In this document: in pieces, positions 34,089-41,592 of the stretch
How positions within the stretch are numbered: the first letter of the stretch is position 1
How the letters are laid out: each line of letters starts with the position of its first letter
From: Lachnospiraceae bacterium
Lineage (GTDB): Bacteria; Bacillota; Clostridia; Lachnospirales; Lachnospiraceae
Direction of reading: 5' to 3'
NCBI GenBank assembly: GCA_009774145.1
Contig: VSND01000036.1
Location: 1 to 42,384, forward strand
Length of the DNA stretch: 42,384 nucleotides
Notes under the pieces: generated by a model
What the model was told of the DNA's origin: nothing
Databases searched by the model: none
What the model saw: only the letters and a program-made list of their open reading frames with translations
Made by a program: the position numbers and the translations under genes

Positions 34089-35165
34089 ATGCTGAAACAG
34101 ATTGTAAAACCTCTGCTTTCATGGTATGATGGACATGCCCGTGTACTGCCCTGGAGAGAGAACAGGCATCCATACAGGGTGTGGGTATCGGAGATCATGC
34201 TGCAGCAGACCAGGGTAGAGGCAGTGAAGCCGTTTTTTGAGAGATTTATAAAAGCCCTGCCGGATGTGAAGTCTCTGGCAGAATGTCCGGAGGATGAACT
34301 TCTGAAGCTGTGGGAAGGGCTTGGATATTATAACCGGGTGCGGAATATGCAGAAGGCGGCCCAAACCGTCATGGAGCAGTATGACGGAGCGTTTCCGGCA
34401 GATTATGAGAAACTGCTTTCTCTGCCGGGAATCGGGCATTATACGGCGGGTGCCATTGGTTCCATTGCCTTTGACATTCCCATGCCGGCAGTGGACGGGA
34501 ATGTGCTGCGGGTCCTGGCCCGTGTGAAGGCAAGTTATGAAGATATTCTGAAGCAGTCGGTAAAGAGCAGTATGGAAAAAGAAGTCAGGAAGATCATTCC
34601 GGCGGACCGTGCGGGAGATTTTAATCAGGCGCTGATCGAACTGGGCGCCATCGTCTGCGTGCCCAATGGAAAGGCCAGATGCGGGGCCTGCCCGCTTGCC
34701 TTCTGCTGTATGGCTAGGGAAAAAGGCATCGTGGACGAGCTTCCGAAGAAGAAGGCCAAAAAAGAGCGCCGTCTGGAGCAGAAGACCGTGCTTGTCCTTC
34801 GGGAGGGAGACCGGGTGGGCATCCGGAAACGGTCCGCTAAAGGACTGCTGGCAGGGATGTATGAGCTTCCGAATCTGGAAGGCTTCCTTGGAGAGAACGA
34901 GGTGCTGGAATGGATCCGAAAGCAGGGACTGTCCCCTCTGCGGATTCTGCCCCTTGCCGGAGCGAAACATATCTTCAGCCATGTGGAGTGGCAGATGACA
35001 GGCTATGCGGTAAGTCTGGAAGAGACTGAACACATGGACCGGGACGGCCTGTTTTTTACAGATGCAAAAGAAACAGAGGAAAAATACCCGATCCCGGCGG
35101 CATTTGCCGCATATGCGCGGTATATGGATATCGTGCTGGGACAGGAAAGATATGAAGAAAGGTAG
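34089..35165 (+). CDS. mutY: A/G-specific adenine glycosylase MutY (358 aa)
   Basis: Base-excision repair enzyme removing adenine opposite 8-oxoguanine. Catalytic Glu35 lies in VSEIMLQQTRVE, the helix-hairpin-helix in LLSLPGIGHYTAGAIG, and catalytic Asp136 in PAVDGNVLRVLAR. The 4Fe-4S cysteines are at about 190, 198, 201 and 207; the first spacing is 7 residues rather than 6. The C-terminal NUDIX-like domain (from about 230) includes KHIFSHVEWQMTGY. It starts immediately after the SfsA stop. Confidence 0.96.
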   Translation: MLKQIVKPLLSWYDGHARVLPWRENRHPYRVWVSEIMLQQTRVEAVKPFFERFIKALPDVKSLAECPEDELLKLWEGLGYYNRVRNMQKAAQTVMEQYDGAFPADYEKLLSLPGIGHYTAGAIGSIAFDIPMPAVDGNVLRVLARVKASYEDILKQSVKSSMEKEVRKIIPADRAGDFNQALIELGAIVCVPNGKARCGACPLAFCCMAREKGIVDELPKKKAKKERRLEQKTVLVLREGDRVGIRKRSAKGLLAGMYELPNLEGFLGENEVLEWIRKQGLSPLRILPLAGAKHIFSHVEWQMTGYAVSLEETEHMDRDGLFFTDAKETEEKYPIPAAFAAYARYMDIVLGQERYEER

Positions 35166-35172
35166 AGAAAAG

Positions 35173-36324
35173 ATGTTTGACAGTGTGATTATTGGAGCAG
35201 GAGTTGCCGGTTGTGTGGCGGCAAGAGAACTGGCGGAGGCAGGGAAAAAAGTGCTGGTGCTGGAGCAAAGAGACCATATCGGGGGAAACTGCTATGACGA
35301 GAAGGATGAACATGGAATTTTAATTCACAAGTACGGCCCCCATATCTTTCATACAAAGGCGCAGAGAGCATATGATTATCTGTCCCGTTTTACAGAGTGG
35401 TATGCATTCGGGCATGAGGTGGTAGCCAATGTGCACGGCAGGCTGATTCCGGTGCCCTTTAACCTGAATACGCTCCATATGGTGTATGAGAAGGAAGAGG
35501 CGGACGTTCTGGAAAAGAAACTGGTTGACGCGTTTGGTATGGAGACAAGGGTCCCGATCTTAAAGCTTCGGGAGCATGAAGACCCGCAGATCCGGCAGAT
35601 CGCGGATTACGTATATGAAAATATTTTCCTGCACTATACGATGAAGCAGTGGGGACAGACTCCGGAGGAGATCGATCCGGCGGTGACCGGAAGGGTGCCG
35701 GTTCTGATCTCTTATGACAACCGGTATTTTCAGGAACCGTATCAGGGCATGCCGCTGAAGGGCTATACCCCCATGTTTGAGGCGATGCTTGACCATCCGG
35801 GTATTACGGTGGAGACCGGCGTAGATGCGCGCAGCAGGCTGGATTTCAGGGGAAATCAGGTGTTCTTTGACGAGGAAGCTTTTACCGGGGAAGTGATCTA
35901 TACAGGGCCTCTGGACGAACTGTTTGACTGCAGATTTGGGAGACTGCCGTACCGTTCTCTGAATTTCGAATTTGAGTATCTGAATCAGGAGGACTATCAG
36001 GGACACAGTGTGGTAAACTATACAGTGAGTGAGGCTTTCACCCGCATTACCGAGTTTAAATATCTGACCGGACAGAAGGCGCCGGGCACCACGATTGTGC
36101 GGGAGTATCCGTTTGCCTATACCGGAGCAGAAGGAGAGATTCCCTATTACTCCATAGCCAGTGAAGAGAATCAGAAGCTGTATGAAAAATACCAGGCGCT
36201 TCTTGCCGGGATTCCCAATGTGTATCTTCTGGGACGTCTGGCGGAGTATAAATATTACAATATGGATGCGATGGTTCTGAGAGCCCTGAAGCTGACCGAC
36301 AGGATCCAGGGACATTGTTCATAA
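35173..36324 (+). CDS. glf: UDP-galactopyranose mutase (383 aa)
   Basis: FAD-binding N-terminus IIGAGVAGCVAARELAEAGKKVLVLEQRDHIGGN, the HKYGPHIFHT motif, NTLHMVYEK, and the flavin/UDP region WGQTPEEIDPAVTGRVPVL, plus the C-terminal GRLAEYKYYNMDAMVLRAL. It interconverts UDP-galactopyranose and UDP-galactofuranose, the donor for galactofuranose in surface glycans. The ATG at 35173 is chosen since it begins directly with the flavin motif; a longer frame lies within MutY. A glycosyltransferase gene follows 50 bases later. Confidence 0.96.
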   Translation: MFDSVIIGAGVAGCVAARELAEAGKKVLVLEQRDHIGGNCYDEKDEHGILIHKYGPHIFHTKAQRAYDYLSRFTEWYAFGHEVVANVHGRLIPVPFNLNTLHMVYEKEEADVLEKKLVDAFGMETRVPILKLREHEDPQIRQIADYVYENIFLHYTMKQWGQTPEEIDPAVTGRVPVLISYDNRYFQEPYQGMPLKGYTPMFEAMLDHPGITVETGVDARSRLDFRGNQVFFDEEAFTGEVIYTGPLDELFDCRFGRLPYRSLNFEFEYLNQEDYQGHSVVNYTVSEAFTRITEFKYLTGQKAPGTTIVREYPFAYTGAEGEIPYYSIASEENQKLYEKYQALLAGIPNVYLLGRLAEYKYYNMDAMVLRALKLTDRIQGHCS

Positions 36325-36374
36325 AATAACAGGTGAATGAATGAGATACGTATCAACAGGATAAGAGGTGGATC

Positions 36375-37394
36375 ATGAAACTATTATCAATAGCAATTCC
36401 GTGCTATAACTCCGAAGACTATATGAGAAACTGCATCGAGTCCCTGCTTCCGGGCGGGGAAGAGGTGGAGATCATCATTGTGGACGACGGTTCTGAAAAG
36501 GACAAAACCGCAGAGATTGCGGATGAATATGCGGCAAAATATCCGAAGATTGTAAAAGCGGTTCATCAGGAAAACGGAGGGCACGGAGAGGCGGTCAACA
36601 CCGGTCTTAAGAATGCCAGCGGACTGTACTTCAAAGTGGTGGACAGCGATGACTGGGTAGATGCAGAAAGCTACCAGAAGGTGCTTCAGAAGCTTGCGGA
36701 ACTGGTGCACGAAGGCAATACGGTAGACATGATGATCTGCAATTATGTCTATGAGAAGCAGGGGGCGAGACGCAAGAAGACCATTCGCTATACGACAGCA
36801 TTTCCGCAGGATCAGGTGTTCACCTGGAGTGATGTGAAGCATTTTCATCTGGGTCAGTACATTCTCATGCATTCGGTCATCTATCGGACCCGGATGCTGC
36901 AGAACTGCGGGCTGGAGCTTCCGAAACATACGTTCTATGTGGATAATATCTTTGTATACTATCCCCTGCCCTATGTGAAGACGCTGTACTACATGGATAC
37001 GGACCTGTACCGCTATTTTATCGGCCGGGCAGATCAGTCGGTCAATGAACAGGTGATGATCGGGCGCGTGGACCAGCAGATCAAGGTCAACAAGATCATG
37101 ATCGACCAGTACGACCTGCGCTCCATTCAGAATCCAAAGCTTCGGAAATATATGGTGAGTTACCTGGATATCATGATGACCGTGTCGTCGATCATGCTGA
37201 TCCGTTCCGGTACGCCCGAAAGTCTGCAAAAGAAAAAAGACCTGTGGCAGTACCTTAAGAAAAAGGATGCAGGTCTTTTCTACAAATTATATTTCGGCAT
37301 CTTTGGCCGGGCCATGAATCTTCCTGGAAAAGGAGGGAGAAAGGTCTCGGTATTCGCTTACAAGCTTGCCAACAAGGTCATGGGCTTTAACTAA
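36375..37394 (+). CDS. Family 2 glycosyltransferase (339 aa)
   Basis: GT-A fold: SIAIPCYNSEDYMRNCIESLL, the nucleotide-binding IIIVDDGSEKDKT (Asp37-Asp38), a GGHGEAVNTGLKNASG segment, and metal-binding DSDDW (90-94). No membrane helices, so it is cytoplasmic or peripheral. Next to UDP-galactopyranose mutase it could transfer galactofuranose or another sugar to a surface glycan; the donor is not certain. Its last 108 bases overlap the 3' end of the convergent PAP2 gene. Confidence 0.92.
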   Translation: MKLLSIAIPCYNSEDYMRNCIESLLPGGEEVEIIIVDDGSEKDKTAEIADEYAAKYPKIVKAVHQENGGHGEAVNTGLKNASGLYFKVVDSDDWVDAESYQKVLQKLAELVHEGNTVDMMICNYVYEKQGARRKKTIRYTTAFPQDQVFTWSDVKHFHLGQYILMHSVIYRTRMLQNCGLELPKHTFYVDNIFVYYPLPYVKTLYYMDTDLYRYFIGRADQSVNEQVMIGRVDQQIKVNKIMIDQYDLRSIQNPKLRKYMVSYLDIMMTVSSIMLIRSGTPESLQKKKDLWQYLKKKDAGLFYKLYFGIFGRAMNLPGKGGRKVSVFAYKLANKVMGFN

Positions 37395-38021
37395 GAAGCC
37401 GGATTCGTAGACAAACTGATTCATGGCAGCCGCCAGGGTAATTCCAAGGATGACATCCACACAGGAATGCTGCTTTAAAAACATGGTGGACAGGATGATG
37501 GAAACGCACAGTATGCAGGAACATCCGACTGTCCGCTTTTTATGCCGGAAATCCGGCAGATGCACAAGCGCCATATGTGCCGCGATGGAATTAAACACAT
37601 GGATGCTCGGCAGGATGTTGGTGGAAGTGTCAGCCCAGTATAAAAAACATACCATCCGGATAAAAATGTTATCCCTTTCAAATTCCACAGGACGGAGCAG
37701 ATGTCCGTTGGGATAGAAGGTGGACACGACCAGAAACAGGGTCATACCGGTATAAAGGAACAGGATATATTTGTAAAAATTTTTCCGGTCCTTAAAAAAC
37801 AGCCAGAGAAAAACGGCGGCAATATACGCAAACCAGAGAAAATAGGGGATGACAAAATATTCACAGAACGGAATGTAGTCATCCAGTGGAAAATGGATCA
37901 CATGATAGGGCTGGCTGGCGCGGCTCTCAAGCCAGACAAACCAGGTGATGTATACTGCAAAATACAGAATCGTCCATGCATGCGGATAGTCATTTAAAAA
38001 TGTTTTGTACTTTTTCAACAT
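37287..38021 (-). CDS. PAP2-family membrane phosphatase (244 aa)
   Basis: Six hydrophobic segments and the PAP2 motifs LPSIHVFNS (the PSxH core) and KQHSCVDVILG (the H-x3-D core), typical of lipid-phosphate phosphatases and undecaprenyl-pyrophosphate phosphatase-like proteins. CTGGAGGG precedes the start on the minus strand. The final 36 residues, beyond the last helix, are the part encoded opposite the glycosyltransferase 3' end. Likely a lipid carrier phosphatase; the substrate is not determined. Confidence 0.88.
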   Translation of the reverse strand: MLKKYKTFLNDYPHAWTILYFAVYITWFVWLESRASQPYHVIHFPLDDYIPFCEYFVIPYFLWFAYIAAVFLWLFFKDRKNFYKYILFLYTGMTLFLVVSTFYPNGHLLRPVEFERDNIFIRMVCFLYWADTSTNILPSIHVFNSIAAHMALVHLPDFRHKKRTVGCSCILCVSIILSTMFLKQHSCVDVILGITLAAAMNQFVYESGFLVKAHDLVGKLVSEYRDLSPSFSRKIHGPAKDAEI

Positions 38022-38066
38022 AAATCCCTCCAGATATATCCAATCATCTGTAACAAATCTTCGCTA

Positions 38067-38095
38067 ATGATAGCATATGTAATTTTCGAAAACAA
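38067..38095 (-). promoter_or_regulatory. Promoter of the PAP2 gene
   Basis: On the minus strand TTGTTT (complement of 38090-38095) and TATCAT (complement of 38067-38072) are 17 bases apart. Confidence 0.55.
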
Positions 38096-38221
38096 TAGCA
38101 GAAAAAACAAAGATTTCTTAAGAAAATCTGAAAAAAGCGTCACCTGGCTGAAGGCTCTGCGCGGCTGCGCCTCTTTTTTTGCGGTGCAACTGCCGGTTGA
38201 CAGATTTCAAAGCGGACTTTC

Positions 38222-38250
38222 TTGAAGGAAACCGTCCGGTCTGCTATGAT
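38222..38250 (+). promoter_or_regulatory. Promoter of the XRE regulator
   Basis: TTGAAG (38222-38227) and TATGAT (38245-38250) are spaced by 17 bases, giving a leader of about 110 bases. In the 346-base gap 38022-38367 I see only this promoter, the divergent PAP2 promoter and a weak GC-rich stem followed by seven Ts (about 38143-38170). Confidence 0.6.
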
Positions 38251-38367
38251 TTGAACTGCATATGCGGCAGACTGTACAGGTAAATGATATTTTTTTGAAA
38301 GAATGCCGTTTTTCCGGAAAATGGCTACGGGAGGAACGGTACATCAGGAAAGTCAGGAGGAGATCAG

Positions 38368-39339
38368 ATGATATTAGGTGAAAAGATTATGGAGCTTCGG
38401 AAAAGAAACGGATGGTCCCAGGAGGAGCTGGCGGGGAAACTCAATGTGTCCAGGCAGTCGGTATCCAAGTGGGAGTCGTCCATGTCCGTGCCGGAGCTTG
38501 ACAAGGTGCTGCAGCTGAGCGAGATTTTTGAGGTCAGCACGGATTACTTATTAAAAGATGATAAGGAAGAAGACTATGTGCCCGGGAGGCCGGAAACGCC
38601 GTCCGTCCGGAAAGTAACGATGGAGGAGGCGCAGGAATTCATAGCAGTCCGGAAGGAGGCTTCCTTTCGGATACCGGCAGGCGTCGCGGCCTGCATCCTG
38701 TCCCCGGCGCCGCTGTTTCTTCTGGCGGGAATGTCGGATGCGGGAAGGCTGACGGTATCGGAGGAGCTGGCGTGCGGAATCGGTCTTGCGGTTCTGCTTC
38801 TGATTGTGGCGGCGGCTGTGGGAAATTTTATCGTCTTCGGGATACGGCTTGGAAAATACGAGTGGCTGGAGAAGGAAGAATTTGAACTGAGCTATGGAAT
38901 CGCAGGAATGCTGAAGGAGCGGCAGGAAGCGGAAGCGCCGTTATTCGCAAGACGGATTGCAGCCGGCGTGGCGCTCTGCATCCTGGGAGCGGTGCCGCTT
39001 CTGTTATTTGGATCTGTGGATGCAGAAGAGACGGTACAGACAGCCGGTCTTGTGTTTCTGCTGTGCATGGTTGCAGCCGGTGTGTTTCTGCTTACCGGCG
39101 CAGGACTCAGAAAAGGGGCCTATGATCAGCTTCTGCAGGTGGGAGAGTACACCAGGGAAGGAAAGGAGGCGAGCCGTGTGATTGGCAGAATCGCGGCGGT
39201 CTACTGGTGTGTGGTTACGGCTGTCTATGTGGGCTGGAGCCTTCTGACCTGGAAATGGCACTATACCTGGATCCTCTGGCCCGTGGCCGGGATTTTGTTC
39301 GGAGCGGTTGCGGGAGTGGTGAAGATGAACCGGAAATGA
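38368..39339 (+). CDS. XRE-family transcriptional regulator with membrane helices (323 aa)
   Basis: N-terminal helix-turn-helix (about 5-60: LGEKIMELRKRNGWSQEELAGKLNVSRQSVSKWE), a STDYLLKDD linker, a soluble spacer, and about six hydrophobic helices in two groups (about 108-160 and 195-320). This layout is common in Firmicutes and is thought to tie DNA binding to a membrane signal; ligands are unknown for most. A strong AGGAGGAG site precedes the ATG. The neighbouring queT gene starts behind its own promoter, so the two are not obviously linked. Confidence 0.9.
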   Translation: MILGEKIMELRKRNGWSQEELAGKLNVSRQSVSKWESSMSVPELDKVLQLSEIFEVSTDYLLKDDKEEDYVPGRPETPSVRKVTMEEAQEFIAVRKEASFRIPAGVAACILSPAPLFLLAGMSDAGRLTVSEELACGIGLAVLLLIVAAAVGNFIVFGIRLGKYEWLEKEEFELSYGIAGMLKERQEAEAPLFARRIAAGVALCILGAVPLLLFGSVDAEETVQTAGLVFLLCMVAAGVFLLTGAGLRKGAYDQLLQVGEYTREGKEASRVIGRIAAVYWCVVTAVYVGWSLLTWKWHYTWILWPVAGILFGAVAGVVKMNRK

Positions 39340-39341
39340 AC

Positions 39342-39369
39342 TTGACTTTTCTGTATTTTACGTTATAAT
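39342..39369 (+). promoter_or_regulatory. Promoter of queT
   Basis: TTGACT (39342-39347) and TATAAT (39364-39369) are 16 bases apart, directly after the XRE stop codon. Confidence 0.8.
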
Positions 39370-39394
39370 AACTTTTCGTAAAGCCTATAAAACC

Positions 39395-39463
39395 AAGGTC
39401 GTTACAGGGCTTGCCGGCGATTCCCGCCGTAAAATGAATCGTGTGTTCGAGACCTTCCACACG
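39395..39463 (+). ncRNA. Candidate preQ1-type riboswitch in the queT leader
   Basis: The leader folds into a hairpin CGGCG (39415-39419) / CGCCG (39425-39429) and a second hairpin CGTGTG (39440-39445) / CACACG (39458-39463). The loop of the second contains GACCTT (39451-39456), which can pair with AAGGTC (39395-39400), forming a pseudoknot across the first hairpin. An ACAGGG segment lies at 39404-39409. queT transporters are known targets of preQ1 riboswitches. The layout, with the AAAGGAG ribosome site (39476-39482) outside the fold, fits class III better than class I or II, but I cannot verify the consensus. Confidence 0.5.
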
Positions 39464-39492
39464 TAAATAAAAACTAAAGGAGACAACTGAAT

Positions 39493-39981
39493 ATGAAAGA
39501 CAACAAAGTAACATTTCTCACGCAGGCGGCTATGATTGCAGCAGTCTATGTGGTGCTCTGTGCTGTATTTGCGCCCATCAGCTATGGGGAGATACAGGTG
39601 CGCGTGGCGGAAGCGCTGGTTATTCTGCCCTTTTTTACACCGGCGGCCATCCCGGGCCTCTTTGTCGGATGCATCATTGCCAACCTGATGGGCGGTTCGA
39701 TTCTGCTGGATGTGGTACTTGGAAGCATTGCGACGCTGATCGGCGCCGTGGGTTCGTACCATCTGCGGTCTCACCGGTTTCTTGTGCTGATTCCGCCGAT
39801 CATCTCCAATACGCTGCTTGTGCCTTATGTACTGCGCTACGGATACGGCGTGCCGCTTCCGATCCCGTTTATGATGCTGACGGTGGGGATCGGTGAAGTG
39901 ATCGCAGTTGGGGTACTGGGAAATGTACTGCTGAGCGCGCTTGTACGCTACCGGCGTATCTTTCCTGCGGTAAATGCGTGA
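39493..39981 (+). CDS. queT: QueT-family queuosine-precursor transporter (162 aa)
   Basis: Small integral membrane protein with five to six helices and the QueT signature AVYVVLCAVFAPISYGEIQVRVAEALVILPFFTPAAIPGLFVGCIIANLMGG. It is an energy-coupling-factor S-component thought to import queuosine precursors such as preQ1. A structured leader with its own promoter precedes it, and a strong terminator follows. Confidence 0.93.
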   Translation: MKDNKVTFLTQAAMIAAVYVVLCAVFAPISYGEIQVRVAEALVILPFFTPAAIPGLFVGCIIANLMGGSILLDVVLGSIATLIGAVGSYHLRSHRFLVLIPPIISNTLLVPYVLRYGYGVPLPIPFMMLTVGIGEVIAVGVLGNVLLSALVRYRRIFPAVNA

Positions 39982-39993
39982 TATATGACAGGA

Positions 39994-40022
39994 GCTGCTG
40001 CAAAACTGCAGCAGCCCCTTTT
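39994..40022 (+). terminator. Terminator of queT
   Basis: GCTGCTGCA (39994-40002) pairs with TGCAGCAGC (40007-40015) across AAAC, followed by CCCTTTT. Confidence 0.85.
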
Positions 40023-40032
40023 GAAATCAGGA

Positions 40033-40389
40033 CTATTTTTTCATCTTGGAATCAAAGATCAGGCTTGCCAGATATCCGAACACCAGTGCGGCGCAGATGC
40101 CTGCGGCGCTGGCTGTGAAGCCTCCTTTGAAGATGCCGATGAATCCGTCGGTATCCACAGCTTCGCGGATTCCTTTCCATAAAGTGTTTCCAAAGCCAAG
40201 CAGGGGAACACTGGCGCCGGCGCCGGCGTATTCCTGAAAAGGTCCGTAGAGTCCGATAGCGCCAAGTACGGCTCCGCTGCAGACCAGCAGGACCATGATT
40301 CGGCCGGGCATCAGTTTGGTCTTTTCCATCAGGATCTGTACCAGAGCGCAGATCAGTCCGCCCACCCAGAATGCATTGAGATAATCCAT
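40033..40389 (-). CDS. spoVAE: SpoVAE-like SpoVA-family membrane protein (118 aa)
   Basis: Length and sequence fit SpoVAE/SpoVAEb: MDYLNAFWVGGLICALVQILMEKTKLMPGRIMVLLVCSG, then GASVPLLGFGNTLWKGIREAVDTDGFIGIFKGGFTASAAGI. Four hydrophobic helices. SpoVA proteins move dipicolinic acid into the forespore and out again in germination. The start at 40389 has GGAGTGAG before it; a longer frame to 40491 overlaps the tRNA promoter region. Only this SpoVA gene is present here, so the rest of the set would be elsewhere. It marks the host as a spore former. Confidence 0.88.
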   Translation of the reverse strand: MDYLNAFWVGGLICALVQILMEKTKLMPGRIMVLLVCSGAVLGAIGLYGPFQEYAGAGASVPLLGFGNTLWKGIREAVDTDGFIGIFKGGFTASAAGICAALVFGYLASLIFDSKMKK

Positions 40390-40456
40390 GTTGCTCACTC
40401 CTTTTTTACAGTGTCTGCAATCCGGAAAAAAATATGTAAAAAAATAAAAAAAAGAC

Positions 40457-40485
40457 TTGCATTTTGAAAAAACATATGATATAGT
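40457..40485 (+). promoter_or_regulatory. Promoter of the tRNA-Glu gene
   Basis: TTGCAT (40457-40462) and TATAGT (40480-40485) are spaced by 17 bases; the tRNA starts 29 bases after the -10 box. Confidence 0.7.
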
Positions 40486-40514
40486 AATCAAGTCGACAGG
40501 ACAGACAGGAATAT

Positions 40515-40586
40515 GGTAGATTGGTCAAGGGGTTAAGACGCCGCCCTCTCACGGCGGAAACAGGGGTTCGATTCCCCTATCTACTG
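40515..40586 (+). tRNA. tRNA-Glu, anticodon CTC
   Basis: Acceptor stem GGTAGAT / ATCTACT (7 bp with one G-U), a D arm with GGTCAAGGGGTTAAG, anticodon stem CCGCC / GGCGG with loop CTCTCAC (anticodon 40548-40550, CTC, reading GAG), and a T arm CAGGGGTTCGATTCCCCTA. The discriminator is G; CCA is not encoded (CAC follows), so it must be added after transcription. It stands alone with its own promoter and terminator. Confidence 0.95.
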
Positions 40587-40591
40587 CACAG

Positions 40592-40635
40592 AGAATAGCA
40601 GAAACCAGTAAAAAGGTTTCTGCTATTCTTGTTTT
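40592..40635 (+). terminator. Terminator after tRNA-Glu
   Basis: A perfect 15-bp stem, AGAATAGCAGAAACC (40592-40606) and GGTTTCTGCTATTCT (40615-40629), followed by TGTTTT. Confidence 0.92.
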
Positions 40636-40710
40636 CCGGAATATGTTTTGCTATAATAAGACGAAAAACTGTAAGACTGTAAGATATGAAAAACAGATGG
40701 GAGTATTTTA

Positions 40711-41571
40711 ATGAGTAAAATAGCAATTGTCACAGACAGCAACAGTGGAATCAGTCAGGAGAATGCAAAAGAGATGGGGATCCATGTGCTTCCCATGCCG
40801 TTTTTGATTAATGGAAAAGAGTATCTGGACGGAATCGATCTGTTTCCAAAGGAATTTTATGAATATCTGGAAAAGGACGCGGACGTCTCCACTTCCCAGC
40901 CGTCACCGGAATCGGTGATGGGATTGTGGGACAGGCTTCTGAAGGAATATGATGAGATCGTGCACATTCCCATGTCCAGCGGGCTCAGCGGGAGCTGTCA
41001 GACAGCAAGGATGCTGGCAGATGATTATGACGGGAAAGTGGAAGTGGTGAATAACCAGAGAATTTCCATTACACAGGTCTCGTCTGTCATAGACGCACAG
41101 AATCTGGCAAAGGCCGGGAAGCGTGCGGCAGAGATTCGTGCGGTACTGGAAGAGGAGGCGCTGCAGTCGAGCATCTATATCACGCTGATTACCTTAAAAT
41201 ATCTGAAAAAGGGCGGAAGGATCACGCCGGCGGCGGCAGCGCTTGGCACCATGCTGCGGTTAAAGCCGGTTCTGCAGATTCAGGGAGAAAAACTGGATGC
41301 ATTTTCCAAAGTCCGTACCATGAGCGCGGCGAAACGTGTCATGCTGGATGCGATTCGCAGTGATCTGGAGAAACGTTTTGGCGGCTGCAGGATGAGGATT
41401 GATGTTGCCCATACGAACAACGAGGGGATGGCACTGGAATTTAAAAAGGAGATCGAGGCAGAATTTCCGGAATATCCGGTGATGATGGTGAATGAACTGT
41501 CGCTGAGCGTGGCATGCCATATTGGAGACGGAGCGCTTGCCATCGCATGTTCCAAAATCGTGGAAGTATAA
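40711..41571 (+). CDS. DegV-family fatty-acid-binding protein (286 aa)
   Basis: DegV/FakB fold of normal length: IAIVTDSNSGISQENAKEMGIHVLPMPF, the lipid-site segment DVSTSQPSPESVMGLWDRLLKEYDEIVHIPMSSGLSGSCQTA, then LKYLKKGGRITPAAAALGTMLRLKPVLQ and a C-terminal VACHIGDGALAIACSK. FakB-type relatives hold a fatty acid for phosphorylation by FakA. No FakA is in the window, so it could be one of several paralogues. GGGAG stands upstream of the ATG. Confidence 0.93.
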   Translation: MSKIAIVTDSNSGISQENAKEMGIHVLPMPFLINGKEYLDGIDLFPKEFYEYLEKDADVSTSQPSPESVMGLWDRLLKEYDEIVHIPMSSGLSGSCQTARMLADDYDGKVEVVNNQRISITQVSSVIDAQNLAKAGKRAAEIRAVLEEEALQSSIYITLITLKYLKKGGRITPAAAALGTMLRLKPVLQIQGEKLDAFSKVRTMSAAKRVMLDAIRSDLEKRFGGCRMRIDVAHTNNEGMALEFKKEIEAEFPEYPVMMVNELSLSVACHIGDGALAIACSKIVEV

Positions 41572-41592
41572 GGGAAATGGGGATAGGATTCA

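Noticed and set aside
38143..38170. GC-rich stem followed by seven Ts between the PAP2 and XRE genes
   Set aside because: Only about four base pairs are continuous and no gene ends into it on the plus strand, so a terminator call is not supported.
39440..39482. Class I preQ1 riboswitch using the CGTGTG hairpin and the downstream AAAACTAAAGG tail
   Set aside because: The 12-base loop and A-rich tail look similar at first, but the loop lacks the UAG that should pair with CUA, and the longer pseudoknot with 39395-39400 explains the leader better.
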